Shown here piece by piece: positions 9,081 to 17,523 of a DNA stretch of 64,000 nt. The DNA is from Flavobacterium johnsoniae (GTDB lineage Bacteria; Bacteroidota; Bacteroidia; Flavobacteriales; Flavobacteriaceae), in the NCBI RefSeq assembly GCF_030388325.1, contig NZ_CP103794.1:4278001-4342000 (forward strand), read 5' to 3'. The notes under the pieces were generated by a model, which searched no databases, was not told the origin of the DNA, and saw nothing but the letters and a program-made list of their open reading frames with translations. A program made the position numbers and the translations under genes. Within the stretch, counting starts at the first letter, position 1. Every line of letters begins with the position of its first letter.

Positions 9081-10670
9081 TTACTTTGTTACCCTAAACC
9101 AATCTACCGCAACATTACCTGAATCATTTTTTACTATTTCTCCCAAAGCAAAAAGTCCGACTTTAGCACCAATCCATCTTCCTTCTCTAGCCTTGAAATC
9201 TTTTCCAATTGTTTGATAATTTTTATCATCTAAACTATATAAGAAATTGCAAATGCCTCCTTTATTGATCTTAACTCGCAAATAAATGGTATTTTGATCT
9301 ATCAACACAGGTTTAGTTTCTGTTTCTAAAACAGTTTGATCAAACGTTCCTGTTTTTTGGTTGAGATATAATTTCCCGTTTTCATTTCTAAAATTCAGAT
9401 AACTGTAATCTAATCCCATAATTATTAAACCTGTACTTTCTCCATTTAATCTTGCGTTAAAAGTCAATTTTGTAGTTGCTGTAAATTCTTCTGCTGGAAA
9501 TTTTTGCAACAGCAAATTTGGAGCGTTAAAAATGTTTTTTGTAGTTGTATTACAAAACAAATTCAAATAGCCTAAACTAGTCGGAAATCCAAAATTGGTT
9601 TGTTTATTGGCTTGCCATTGCCATTGCAGTCCTAATTTTGGTTCGTTAAACTCATCTGAAGTTGCAGGAACTTCGATCGGATATTTTTTACCAACATTAG
9701 GTTTCTTATAAGTCGTAACTGGCTCTCCAATTCCGTTTTTATCAAAATCTTCTCCCATAACTGGCCAATCGTTTACCCACTTCATCGGTTGCAAATGAAC
9801 AATCCGTCCATAAGCACCTTTATCCTGAAAATGAAAAAACCAGTCTTCTCCCGTTTGAGTAGTAACCCAAGCACCTTGATGTGGACCATTTATTTTTGTA
9901 GAACCTTGTTCGAGAACTTTTTTTGTTTCATAAGGTCCAAATACATTTTTAGATCTTAAAATTGTTTGCCATCCTGTCGGAACTCCACCTGCTGGCGCAA
10001 AAATATAATAGTAATTATTTCGTTTATAAAATTTTGGCCCTTCTATTGTTCCTTCACTTTCGTGTCCATCAATAACCATAACTTCATCATTGTTAACCAA
10101 TGTTCCTTCAGGATTCATCGTGCAGACAACTAGCAAGCTTTTAATCTGAGCACGGCTTCCTGCAAAAGCATGAACCAAATAGGCTTTCCCATCATTATCC
10201 CACAGCGGACTAGGATCTATAAGTCCGACTCCTGATTTTACTAAAAGCGGTTCAGACCACGGTCCTTCTGCTTTTTTTGCTTTAATCATATAAATTCCAT
10301 AATCAGGATCTGGGTAATAGATGTAGAATTCCTTATTATGATAATTAATACTTGGCGCCCAAACTCCATTTCCATGCTGTACTTTATTGTATGTTTCAAA
10401 TGGTGGCTGTTTGGTTAAAGCGTAACTTATAATTTTCCAGTTTACCAAATCTTTTGAATGTAAAATTGGTAATCCTGGAATACAATTAAATGAAGAAGCT
10501 GTCATATAATAATCATCGCCTACGCGAACAACATCTGGATCTGAATAATCAGCATGAAGAATCGGATTCGTGTACGTTCCGTCTCCATTATCAGGCGCCC
10601 AAACTTGTGCGATATTTTTCTGGTAGAAAAAGACCGAGAAAAGCAAGAAGATTATTTTTATGTTTTTCAT
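9081..10670 (-). CDS. GH43-family arabinosidase/xylosidase with C-terminal beta-sandwich
   Basis: A secreted 529-residue glycoside hydrolase. The five-bladed propeller triad is visible: Asp in HADYSDPDVVR near residue 43, Asp in GLIDPSPLWD near 152, and Glu in EGTIEGPKF near 207. The last 190 residues or so form the concanavalin-like C-terminal domain common in this GH43 group (SDEFNEPKLGLQWQWQANK...). In a pectin cluster it probably trims arabinan or galactan side chains. The start at 10670 gives the signal peptide MKNIKIIFLLFSVFFYQKNIAQ. An in-frame start at 10826 is rejected because the extra 52 codons translate an inverted repeat. The exact sugar specificity is not determinable here. Confidence 0.87.
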   Translation of the reverse strand: MKNIKIIFLLFSVFFYQKNIAQVWAPDNGDGTYTNPILHADYSDPDVVRVGDDYYMTASSFNCIPGLPILHSKDLVNWKIISYALTKQPPFETYNKVQHGNGVWAPSINYHNKEFYIYYPDPDYGIYMIKAKKAEGPWSEPLLVKSGVGLIDPSPLWDNDGKAYLVHAFAGSRAQIKSLLVVCTMNPEGTLVNNDEVMVIDGHESEGTIEGPKFYKRNNYYYIFAPAGGVPTGWQTILRSKNVFGPYETKKVLEQGSTKINGPHQGAWVTTQTGEDWFFHFQDKGAYGRIVHLQPMKWVNDWPVMGEDFDKNGIGEPVTTYKKPNVGKKYPIEVPATSDEFNEPKLGLQWQWQANKQTNFGFPTSLGYLNLFCNTTTKNIFNAPNLLLQKFPAEEFTATTKLTFNARLNGESTGLIIMGLDYSYLNFRNENGKLYLNQKTGTFDQTVLETETKPVLIDQNTIYLRVKINKGGICNFLYSLDDKNYQTIGKDFKAREGRWIGAKVGLFALGEIVKNDSGNVAVDWFRVTK

Positions 10671-10695
10671 TTTTATTTTTTTTAACGCAACGTTT

Positions 10696-10801
10696 TTGTC
10701 ATTTCGACCGAAGGGAGAAATCACATTAGGAACTCCATACGGAATGTTGCCAATCTTTGTAGAATTACGAGTGTGATTTCTCACTTCGGTCGAAATGACA
10801 A
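10696..10801. repeat. 106-bp intergenic inverted-repeat element
   Basis: Two 30-base arms (10696-10725 and 10772-10801) are complementary with one mismatch. They contain GTCATTTCGACCGAAG and its complement around a 46-base centre. This arm sequence resembles a repeat I recall as common between genes in Flavobacterium. It separates GH105 from GH43 inside the block. Confidence 0.75.
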
Positions 10802-10856
10802 GATTGTATTTACTTTTCTCAATCAACTATCAACAATCAACCATTAACCATTAAAA

Positions 10857-12083
10857 CTATCTGTTCAATTCCAAAGCTGCCAAAATGAATGGGCCTGTTG
10901 CTTTAGGATCGTTGTCTTTTTTTCTTTCGTTTACATAATATTCGTAAGAACCGTCACGGTAAGGATTTCCTCCTAAACCTGCAACTTGACAGCAATTTGT
11001 TAATGTAATTCCGCCATCCTCGTCTACTTTTTTGATTAACACTTTAGTCAATCCGTCAAAAGCTTTATTAGCTGCTTTTTTGAATTTAGCTGGCAAATAT
11101 CCTTTGTTTGCTCCTTTTGCAAAAGCATAAGAAAACATTGCAGATCCAGAAGCTTCTAAATAATTTCCTTTATCAGCACCTCTGTCTGTAACTTGATACC
11201 ATAAACCTGATGATTTATCTTGAAATTTCAATATTGCCTCAGAAGCGTTATTTAAATATTGAACCAATTCTTTTCTTTTTGGATGATCTTTTGGCATGTA
11301 ATCTAAAACATCAACTAAAGCCATTACGTACCAGCCTAAAGATCTTGACCAGAAGTTTGGAGAATTTCCTGTTTCTTTATTTGCCCATGGCATTTGTTTA
11401 CTTTCGTCCCAACCGTGATACAATAATCCTGTTTTTGGATCGGTTGCTTTTTGCTGAATCAACTCAAATTGTTTTGCGATATCATCAAAACTTTTTCCGT
11501 TTTCAAATTTAGCCGTGTATTCTGCGTAAAATGGTTCTCCCATATATAAACCATCTAACCACATTTGATTTGGATAAATTTGTTTGTGCCAGAATCCTCC
11601 GCTTTGTGTTCTTGGTTGTTCTGAAAGTTGTTTACGAATTAATTGTAATGCTTTTAAATATTTTTCTTCTTTAGAATAGGCATAAACATCAAAAAGCAAA
11701 CGCCCTGGCAAAACCAAATCGATATTAAACTTATCAAATTCATAAGTATTGATACTTCCATCAGCTTGAACCAAATTATCTACATAACCTCTTACATAAG
11801 CTTTGTATCTCGGATCTGGATTTTTTTTATATAATTCTTCAATTGAATGCAAAACTAAAGCATGAACATAATCCCATTTTGGCTTTTTAGCGTCGTCTAG
11901 CATATACGATTCTGGATGACGTTTCATTAATGTTAAAGCCATTTTATCTGACCATTTAGCATTCTTTGCGATTACGATATCTTTCTTTGCAGGCTCTTGA
12001 GAAGTTACTTTACAACTTGTAATTGTCATAACGCAAATCATCAAAACCGACATCAAATAACTTTGCTTTCTACTGTTTTTCAT
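10857..12083 (-). CDS. GH105 unsaturated rhamnogalacturonyl hydrolase (lipoprotein)
   Basis: A 408-residue (alpha/alpha)6-barrel hydrolase that releases the unsaturated uronate left by pectin lyases. The lipobox ITSC gives acylation at Cys24, so it should be membrane-anchored, probably in the periplasm or on the outer membrane. Family features include WDYVHALVLHSIEEL, FWHKQIYPNQMWLDGLYM with the expected catalytic Asp near 177, SLGWYVMALVDVLDYMP and EASGSAMFSYAFAKG. The product enters the KduI/KduD route encoded across the regulator gene. The next gene upstream (12106-13329) is a visible paralogue, which suggests local duplication. Confidence 0.9.
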   Translation of the reverse strand: MKNSRKQSYLMSVLMICVMTITSCKVTSQEPAKKDIVIAKNAKWSDKMALTLMKRHPESYMLDDAKKPKWDYVHALVLHSIEELYKKNPDPRYKAYVRGYVDNLVQADGSINTYEFDKFNIDLVLPGRLLFDVYAYSKEEKYLKALQLIRKQLSEQPRTQSGGFWHKQIYPNQMWLDGLYMGEPFYAEYTAKFENGKSFDDIAKQFELIQQKATDPKTGLLYHGWDESKQMPWANKETGNSPNFWSRSLGWYVMALVDVLDYMPKDHPKRKELVQYLNNASEAILKFQDKSSGLWYQVTDRGADKGNYLEASGSAMFSYAFAKGANKGYLPAKFKKAANKAFDGLTKVLIKKVDEDGGITLTNCCQVAGLGGNPYRDGSYEYYVNERKKDNDPKATGPFILAALELNR

Positions 12084-12105
12084 TTCAAAATATATTTAAA
12101 TTCTA

Positions 12106-13329
12106 TTATTTATCTAATTCTATCGACGCTAATAAAAAGGCTCCAAGGCCAATTGCGCCATTTTCTTTTGTTTTAGAAGTAAGATAATATTGGTTTGTTC
12201 CATCGCGAAAAGGTTTTCCTCCTAAACCAACATTCGATGAAACATTTAAAATATTTACTTCTCCTTTTTTATCCACTTTTACAAATTCTTTCACAAAACT
12301 GTCAAATGATTTTTTGGCAGTTGATTTATAACTTGCCGATAAATATCCTTTGTTTGTCCCTTTTGCAAAAGCATAAATTATCATTCCAGAAGCCGAAGGT
12401 TCTACATAATTTCCGTACAATTCTGTTTTATCGGCAACTTGATACCACAATCCAGATTCGCTTTTGTATTGATTTACATTCTTTGCAATCTGATTCAAAT
12501 ACCCAACCAAAACTTTATATTTTGGATGTGATTTCGGAAAATAATCTAAAGTTTCAACCAACGCCACCATATACCAGCCAATTCCTCGTCCCCAAATTGT
12601 TGGCGAAGTTCCTGTTTGCTTATCTGCCCAGCCAATCTCTTTACTTTCGTCCCAAGCTTGATAAACTAAACCAGTTTTTTTGTCTACAATATGTTTTTGA
12701 ACCAATTCAAATTGTTTTGCAATATCATCTAAACTTTTTCCTTTTTCATATTTCACCGTAAATTGTGTGTAGAAAGGTTCTGCCATATACAAACCGTCAA
12801 TCCACATTTGGTTTGGGTAAATTTGTTTGTGCCAAAATCCACCGCTTGCTGTTCTTGGTTGCGTTTCTAATTGGTTTCTTAACTTGCCAATAATTTCTAA
12901 ATAGCGAGAATCTTTGGTAATGTCATAAAGATTAAAAAGTAATTTTCCTGGATTTAAATAATCGATATTGTATTCTTTAAGATCGTATTTTTTAATATTT
13001 CCAGTGCTGTCGATCATTCCATCAACGTAATCCTTGATATAATTTAAGTATTTTTTATCGTTTGTTTTCTGATACAATTTTTCGAAACCAGACAACACAA
13101 AACCCATTTTATAATCCCATTTTGGTCTGTCATTTCCGTCTAGCTTCCATGCATTTGGGTATTTATTTAAAATTGAAAGAGCAGTTCGTTCTGACCATTT
13201 CAAATCATATGAAATAACCGAATTTTCAGAATCTGACTGATTTTGCGCATTTAGATTAGAACTAAAAATCAGCAGAAAAAGCAAAACAACTTTTGTAAAA
13301 TTGACTGTTTTAGAAAGAGATTTACCCAT
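12106..13329 (-). CDS. GH105 unsaturated uronyl hydrolase, second copy (secreted)
   Basis: A 407-residue paralogue of the neighbouring GH105. Both share FWHKQIYPNQMW-[LI]-DGLYM-[GA]-EPFY, with the catalytic Asp near 177 in each, and the same GWY-x2-ALV-[DE] and YAFAKGTNKGYLSA-type segments. The N-terminus differs. Here a plain signal peptide ends in NLNAQ without a lipobox, so this copy should be soluble in the periplasm while the other is lipid-anchored. Both copies may act on different unsaturated ends, such as homogalacturonan against rhamnogalacturonan disaccharides. That split is inference. Confidence 0.9.
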   Translation of the reverse strand: MGKSLSKTVNFTKVVLLFLLIFSSNLNAQNQSDSENSVISYDLKWSERTALSILNKYPNAWKLDGNDRPKWDYKMGFVLSGFEKLYQKTNDKKYLNYIKDYVDGMIDSTGNIKKYDLKEYNIDYLNPGKLLFNLYDITKDSRYLEIIGKLRNQLETQPRTASGGFWHKQIYPNQMWIDGLYMAEPFYTQFTVKYEKGKSLDDIAKQFELVQKHIVDKKTGLVYQAWDESKEIGWADKQTGTSPTIWGRGIGWYMVALVETLDYFPKSHPKYKVLVGYLNQIAKNVNQYKSESGLWYQVADKTELYGNYVEPSASGMIIYAFAKGTNKGYLSASYKSTAKKSFDSFVKEFVKVDKKGEVNILNVSSNVGLGGKPFRDGTNQYYLTSKTKENGAIGLGAFLLASIELDK

Positions 13330-13379
13330 AAAATATACTATTTGTCTTTTTAAATTAGCTTTTTGAATTTTGCTCTAAT

Positions 13380-14317
13380 TTATTTAAAAATTTTATCTAA
13401 AAACTGTGTTGTGTAAGAAATTGTTTGCTTAAACCAAGGTTCGTAAAACCAAAAAGAATGTGGCGAATCTGGAATACTCTGCACTTCATTATAGATTTTA
13501 TTTTCATTTAAAATTTTAATCATATCACTTCTACCCGCATGAAATCTTGGAATACTGCTGCAGATATACAAAACAGGCGGAGTATTTTTATCCGTATGAC
13601 TTAATGCCGAAGCATTTTCCCAATTTTCTGGAATTTCATCCGATTTTCCTCCCAGCCAAAAAGCTGCCATATCTCCTTCTGATGATTCTGGATGTTTGAA
13701 TGCCAAAACTCCGTCAACATCAATTATCGCATTTACTTTTGATGAAGATTTACTTATAAAAGAAGCATCTTCAAAAATCGGATCATTATTTGTTGTTCCG
13801 ATTAATGCGCCATTTGTCCGCCCGAAGAACATCCTAAAACAGCAATTTTATTGACATCAACGCCAAATTTCGATGCATTATCTTTTATAAATTTAATAGC
13901 ATTTTTAACGTCAATTACTCCAGTCGGATATTTAGCTTCTAGCGATAATCTGTATTCGATAGCAAAACAAGAATAACCTTTTGCAGCAATTTCTTTTCCA
14001 ATAAACTGCATTTGACTTTTATTTCCTGATCTCCAGCCACCGCCATGAATCATAATTACAGCAGGATTTTTTTTCTTTTTTGTATTAATGAAAGCATCAA
14101 AATGCAAAACTCGATTTTGATCTTTATTATAAACTAAATCGAAACTTTCTTTAACTGCTGGATTTGGTTTTATTTCTGGAATTGTAATAAAAGGATATTT
14201 CTTAATTAATTTCGTAAAAGTACTTTTGATCGTATAAGATGTGTCAATCTGATATTGCTGGCTCTGAGCCACAACAACATTAAAAAACACTAACAAAATC
14301 AAAGCCGTTTTTCGCAT
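13380..14317 (-). pseudogene. Secreted alpha/beta-hydrolase esterase broken by a frameshift
   Basis: Two overlapping frames together make one esterase of about 310 residues. The first part (from 14317) has the signal MRKTALILLVFFNVVVAQSQ, the oxyanion HGGGWRSG and the nucleophile motif GCSSGG. It then hits a stop at 13802 right after GGQMA. The second part continues in another frame as ALIGTTNNDPIFEDAS and keeps the C-terminal DSPHSFWF, with the probable catalytic His. One missing base around 13807-13811 explains the break. Intact relatives are BD-FAE/acetylxylan-esterase-like enzymes, which would deacetylate pectin or feruloylated side chains. A sequencing error is possible, since all neighbouring genes are intact. 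Confidence 0.8.
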
Positions 14318-14442
14318 CTCACTTTTACAATTTTCAGTTAAGAAAGGAGTTCAACCATTGTCAAACTCCTTTTTAACTCCTTCAAAAAACAATAATCTCA
14401 AAAATTATAAATTACTAATTACCAACAATTCGAGAAATATTA

Positions 14443-15888
14443 TTACTTAACAGATTCTACTTTTTTATTATTTACGTAGGTATCTATGAACTTTATATTT
14501 TTTACATTTTTCAACAAATAGAGCGAATCTACTTTTTGAATTTTTACATTTTTTAGTGTAATATTTTCAACAGGAGATTCTTTGTAACCATCAGCCCAAA
14601 CACTGTATTTTCCACCGTTTTTGACATTTACATTTTCTAAACTGACATTTCTGATTGTCGGAATAAAATTTCCTGTTTGAGATCCGTAAACATTGTAAAA
14701 CATGTTCAGTTTTAAAACACATTCTTTAACAGTTCCAACTTCCAGATTTCGAACAAAAATATTTTCTATAATTCCGCCTCTTTTTGAGTTGGTTTTGATG
14801 CGAATAGCGCGATCAAGATTCGGACTGTCCATAACACAGTTTTCAACAAAAACATTATTTACGCCAGCAGAAATTTCACTTCCGATAACAACTCCACCGT
14901 GTCCGTCAATCATTTTGCAATTTTGAACAATAATATTTTTGCTTGGAATTGCCACACGTCTTCCGTCTGCGTCACGACCAGCTTTAATGGCAATACAATC
15001 GTCGCCAGTATTAAAAGTGCAGTTTTTAATTATAATGTTTTGAGAATATTCTGGATCGCAGCCATCGTTATTTGGACCGTGACTGTTTACCGTAACGCCA
15101 TCAATAATCATGTTATTGGTTTTTATTGGATGCAAAATCCAAAAAGGCGAATTGATGATTTTTACATCTTTTATTAAAGCGGTATTACATTCAAAAAATT
15201 CAATAAAGTTAGGTCTTAAATAACGTCCATCTCCAAAAACGCGTTCTGAAACTGGAATTCCTTTTTCTGCCATATCAACCAAAACTTCACGATTTGTCGG
15301 ATCATTTTGAGACGGAATTCCTTTTTTCCATCCGTAATTTTTTCCTCCAGACCAAATCCACCAATTAGAACTGTCTGCCTGACCGTTTAAAGTACCTTTT
15401 CCTGTAACTGCGATATTGGTTTTGTTTTTCGCATAAATAAGCGGAGAATAATTCATAACTTCTGTTCCTTCCCAAGAAGTATGAACAATTGGATAATCTT
15501 TCGGATTTAAACTGAACAGAATTTCAGCATTATCTTCTAAATGAAGGTTTACATTACTTTCTAAATGAATCGCTCCAGTTAAGTATTTACCATTTGGAAC
15601 CAAAACCTGACCTCCGCCGTTTGCTGCACATTCTTTTATCGCTTTTTGAAAAGCTATTGTATTTAGCGTTTTCCCATCAGCAACAGCGCCAAAATCGTTT
15701 ATATTGTAAATCTTATTCGAAAACTTAGTTTGTGGAATACTTTTAATGATCAAATCCATCTTTTTCCATGGATTATTCTCATCATTAGAAGAAATAGTAG
15801 CCGTTTTTTCTGCACAAGAAACAAATAGCACACTAATAGTTGCTATAAACAAAAATCTTTTAAATGTTATGTATTTATTTGCAATCAT
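14443..15888 (-). CDS. GH28 polygalacturonase-type lipoprotein
   Basis: A second GH28, 481 residues long, with lipobox FVSC (Cys25) for membrane anchoring. Active-site motifs are complete: NNDGCDPE near residue 273, GDDCIAIKAG near 294, GHGGVVIGSE near 331 and RIKTN near 361. It keeps the canonical RIKT that the other GH28 lacks, so true polygalacturonase or exo-galacturonase activity is more likely here. It is the first gene of the pectin-degrading block. Its promoter carries the LacI-type palindrome, which makes it the best candidate for direct control by the adjacent regulator. Confidence 0.9.
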   Translation of the reverse strand: MIANKYITFKRFLFIATISVLFVSCAEKTATISSNDENNPWKKMDLIIKSIPQTKFSNKIYNINDFGAVADGKTLNTIAFQKAIKECAANGGGQVLVPNGKYLTGAIHLESNVNLHLEDNAEILFSLNPKDYPIVHTSWEGTEVMNYSPLIYAKNKTNIAVTGKGTLNGQADSSNWWIWSGGKNYGWKKGIPSQNDPTNREVLVDMAEKGIPVSERVFGDGRYLRPNFIEFFECNTALIKDVKIINSPFWILHPIKTNNMIIDGVTVNSHGPNNDGCDPEYSQNIIIKNCTFNTGDDCIAIKAGRDADGRRVAIPSKNIIVQNCKMIDGHGGVVIGSEISAGVNNVFVENCVMDSPNLDRAIRIKTNSKRGGIIENIFVRNLEVGTVKECVLKLNMFYNVYGSQTGNFIPTIRNVSLENVNVKNGGKYSVWADGYKESPVENITLKNVKIQKVDSLYLLKNVKNIKFIDTYVNNKKVESVK

Positions 15889-15933
15889 TTGCGCAGTATT
15901 ATCTTGTTTAAAATGTAAAACAGTCTAAAATCA

Positions 15934-15947
15934 TGTAATCGATTACA
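15934..15947. promoter_or_regulatory. LacI-type operator at the GH28-block promoter
   Basis: A perfect 14-bp palindrome, TGTAATCGATTACA, with a central CG as typical of LacI-family sites. It starts directly after the -7 box of the GH28 promoter and so covers the expected transcription start. Near-identical boxes lie in the same position at kduI and exuT. Confidence 0.8.
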
Positions 15948-15979
15948 CGAAAGTAGAAAAATTGTTCTATTGGAACAAA
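15948..15979 (-). promoter_or_regulatory. Promoter of the pectin-degrading block
   Basis: On the minus strand TTTG (15976-15979) is followed after 20 bases by TACTTTCG (15948-15955), one base off the TAnnTTTG consensus. The operator follows with no gap. The start codon at 15888 is about 45 bases beyond the operator. Confidence 0.65.
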
Positions 15980-16098
15980 TTAATTTAGAAAAAAATTATA
16001 TATTTAATTTTTATTACAAATTTTAATTACATTTAACGCAAAAATTTAGATAAATTATTGTCATAATAATTCCTAAATCGTTTGATTTTTTAATTCTG

Positions 16099-16110
16099 GT
16101 AATCGATAAC
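16099..16110. promoter_or_regulatory. Degenerate operator-like site upstream of the LacI gene
   Basis: GTAATCGATAAC resembles the operator but has one imperfect half. It lies about 30 bases upstream of the regulator's -7 box, so it would suit autoregulation. The match is weaker than the other three. Confidence 0.45.
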
Positions 16111-16138
16111 AATTTATATTACATAATAAAAAAAAATG

Positions 16139-16146
16139 TACTTTTG
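16139..16146 (+). promoter_or_regulatory. -7 box of the LacI-type regulator gene
   Basis: TACTTTTG matches TAnnTTTG exactly and lies 33 bases before the start codon at 16179. No strict TTTG is found at the -33 position. Confidence 0.6.
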
Positions 16147-16178
16147 TCTAATACATAATCCGATAAACTTTTTTTTGA

Positions 16179-17207
16179 ATGAGTGAAAAAGTAACTATTT
16201 ACGATATTGCTGAAAAATTAAATATCACGGCTGCAACCGTTTCTAGAGCTTTAAATAATAATCCGAAGATTAAAGAAGCTACAAGAGAGTTAGTTATTAA
16301 GACTGCTGCTGCCATGAATTATAAGCAAAATAAATTGGCACTTGCATTGAAGAGCGGTCGAAGTAATAATATCGGAGTTATTGTACCTCGTATAGATAGC
16401 AACTTTTTCGCTTCTGTAATTAGAGGAATCGAAGAAGAGCTTTATCCTCATGGCTATCAAGTAATTATCTGCCAAACACATGAAAGCATTAAAAGAGAAA
16501 ATGAAAATCTTCACACACTTGTAGATGCACAAGTAGACGGAATTATGATGTCGGTTACAGGAATTTCTAATGAAAATGACAGTGCTTTTAGAAATGTATT
16601 GGAAAAAAATGTTCCTCTAATATTTTTTGATAGAAGTAAACATATTGATGGAGTAAGTTCGGTAACAATCAATGACTTTAAAGGAGGTTATTTAGCTACC
16701 AAACATTTAATTGATGAAGGTTGCAGACATATTGCTCATTTATCTGGAGATCAATCTTTAGATATCTTTAAAAACAGGTTTTTAGGATACAAACAAGCTT
16801 TATTAGATAGCGGACTTACTTTTAACGAAGAACATGTTATTTACACCAAAAGTAGCGTAGATGCAGGTAAAGAAGCAGTAGATAAACTTTTACAATTAGA
16901 AACTCCACCAGATGCTATTTTTTCATCGTCTGATTTTGCTGCATTAGGAGCGATTCAAGAATTAAAAGAAAGAAATATCAGTATTCCTAATGAGTTTTGT
17001 GTTGCTGGTTTCAGTAACGAACCTTTTACAAAATTTATGGAATTATCAATTACCTCTGTAGATCAATCTCCTTTGGAAATGGGAAAAATGTCTGCCCGCG
17101 TTTTCTTAGAACAAGTAGACAAAACAGATACTATTAAAATAGAAAAAAAGGTGGTTCTTGCACCAGAATTACATATTCGCAAGTCTTCTACAAAAACTAG
17201 TTTTTAA
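16179..17207 (+). CDS. LacI-family transcriptional regulator of pectin/hexuronate genes
   Basis: A 342-residue repressor. Residues 5-25 form the LacI helix-turn-helix (VTIYDIAEKLNITAATVSRAL) followed by a hinge helix. The rest is a periplasmic-binding-protein-like sensor domain (NIGVIVPRIDSNFFASVIRGIEEE, DGIMMS, GYLATKHLIDEG, DAIFSSSDFAALGAI, SITSVDQSP). It stands alone on the plus strand between the degradation block and the catabolic block, and palindromic boxes lie at promoters of both. The likely inducer is a galacturonate or KDG-type intermediate. Family is certain; the regulon is inferred from site geometry. Confidence 0.93.
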   Translation: MSEKVTIYDIAEKLNITAATVSRALNNNPKIKEATRELVIKTAAAMNYKQNKLALALKSGRSNNIGVIVPRIDSNFFASVIRGIEEELYPHGYQVIICQTHESIKRENENLHTLVDAQVDGIMMSVTGISNENDSAFRNVLEKNVPLIFFDRSKHIDGVSSVTINDFKGGYLATKHLIDEGCRHIAHLSGDQSLDIFKNRFLGYKQALLDSGLTFNEEHVIYTKSSVDAGKEAVDKLLQLETPPDAIFSSSDFAALGAIQELKERNISIPNEFCVAGFSNEPFTKFMELSITSVDQSPLEMGKMSARVFLEQVDKTDTIKIEKKVVLAPELHIRKSSTKTSF

Positions 17208-17233
17208 TATTATTTTCACCATATAAGTTATAT

Positions 17234-17260
17234 AAGCTATCTCAAGGGGTAGCTTTTTTT
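17234..17260 (+). terminator. Terminator of the LacI-type gene
   Basis: AAGCTATC pairs with GGTAGCTT across a 6-base loop, then runs into seven T residues. It begins about 27 bases after the stop codon at 17207. Confidence 0.75.
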
Positions 17261-17262
17261 AT

Positions 17263-17431
17263 AAGCTTCGGAGAAGCGAAATATTTATAGAATCACAATA
17301 AATCACACAACAAAGCTCCAGAGGAGCGACATGTTTTTTCTGCAAACCTAATCAATCTATGTCGCTCCTCTGGAGCTTTATGTTGTAACCGCTTATTTTT
17401 TTTCTATAAATATTTCGCTTCTCTGAAGCTT
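17263..17431. repeat. Nested inverted repeat in the convergent lacI/uxaA gap
   Basis: Outer arms 17263-17292 and 17402-17431 (30 bases each, one mismatch) contain GAAGCGAAATATTTATAG and its complement. Inner arms 17312-17332 and 17359-17379 (21 bases, perfect) contain CTCCAGAGGAGCGACAT. The inner and outer hairpins are concentric. This looks like a mobile-type or dispersed intergenic palindrome parked between two convergent terminators. No coding content was found. Confidence 0.8.
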
Positions 17432-17438
17432 TTTATAT

Positions 17439-17465
17439 AAAAAAAGACGCACAGTTGTGCGTCTT
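17439..17465 (-). terminator. Terminator of the uxaA end of the catabolic operon
   Basis: AAGACGCAC pairs with GTGCGTCTT across the loop AGTT (17444-17465). On the minus strand the hairpin is followed by a run of T. The arms match the palindrome at 5358-5377, so a dispersed repeat may double as a terminator. Confidence 0.7.
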
Positions 17466-17523
17466 CTATATAAATCTTTGTCACTTTCTTTCTTAGAACC
17501 TTAGTAACTTAGTACCTAAAAAA

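Noticed and set aside
10671..10826. Extra 52 residues at the start of the GH43 protein
   Set aside because: They translate an inverted-repeat element, and the signal peptide begins at 10670.
12195..12761. A 188-residue plus-strand ORF opposite GH105
   Set aside because: Low-complexity Leu/Phe/Gln-rich composition and full overlap with a clear GH105 active-site region.
13795..13815. Programmed frameshift in the esterase
   Set aside because: There is no slippery run or strong downstream structure; a one-base loss or sequencing error is simpler.
17263..17465. CRISPR-like or att-site structure in the lacI/uxaA gap
   Set aside because: There are no regularly spaced direct repeats and no cas or integrase genes; the symmetry is purely inverted.
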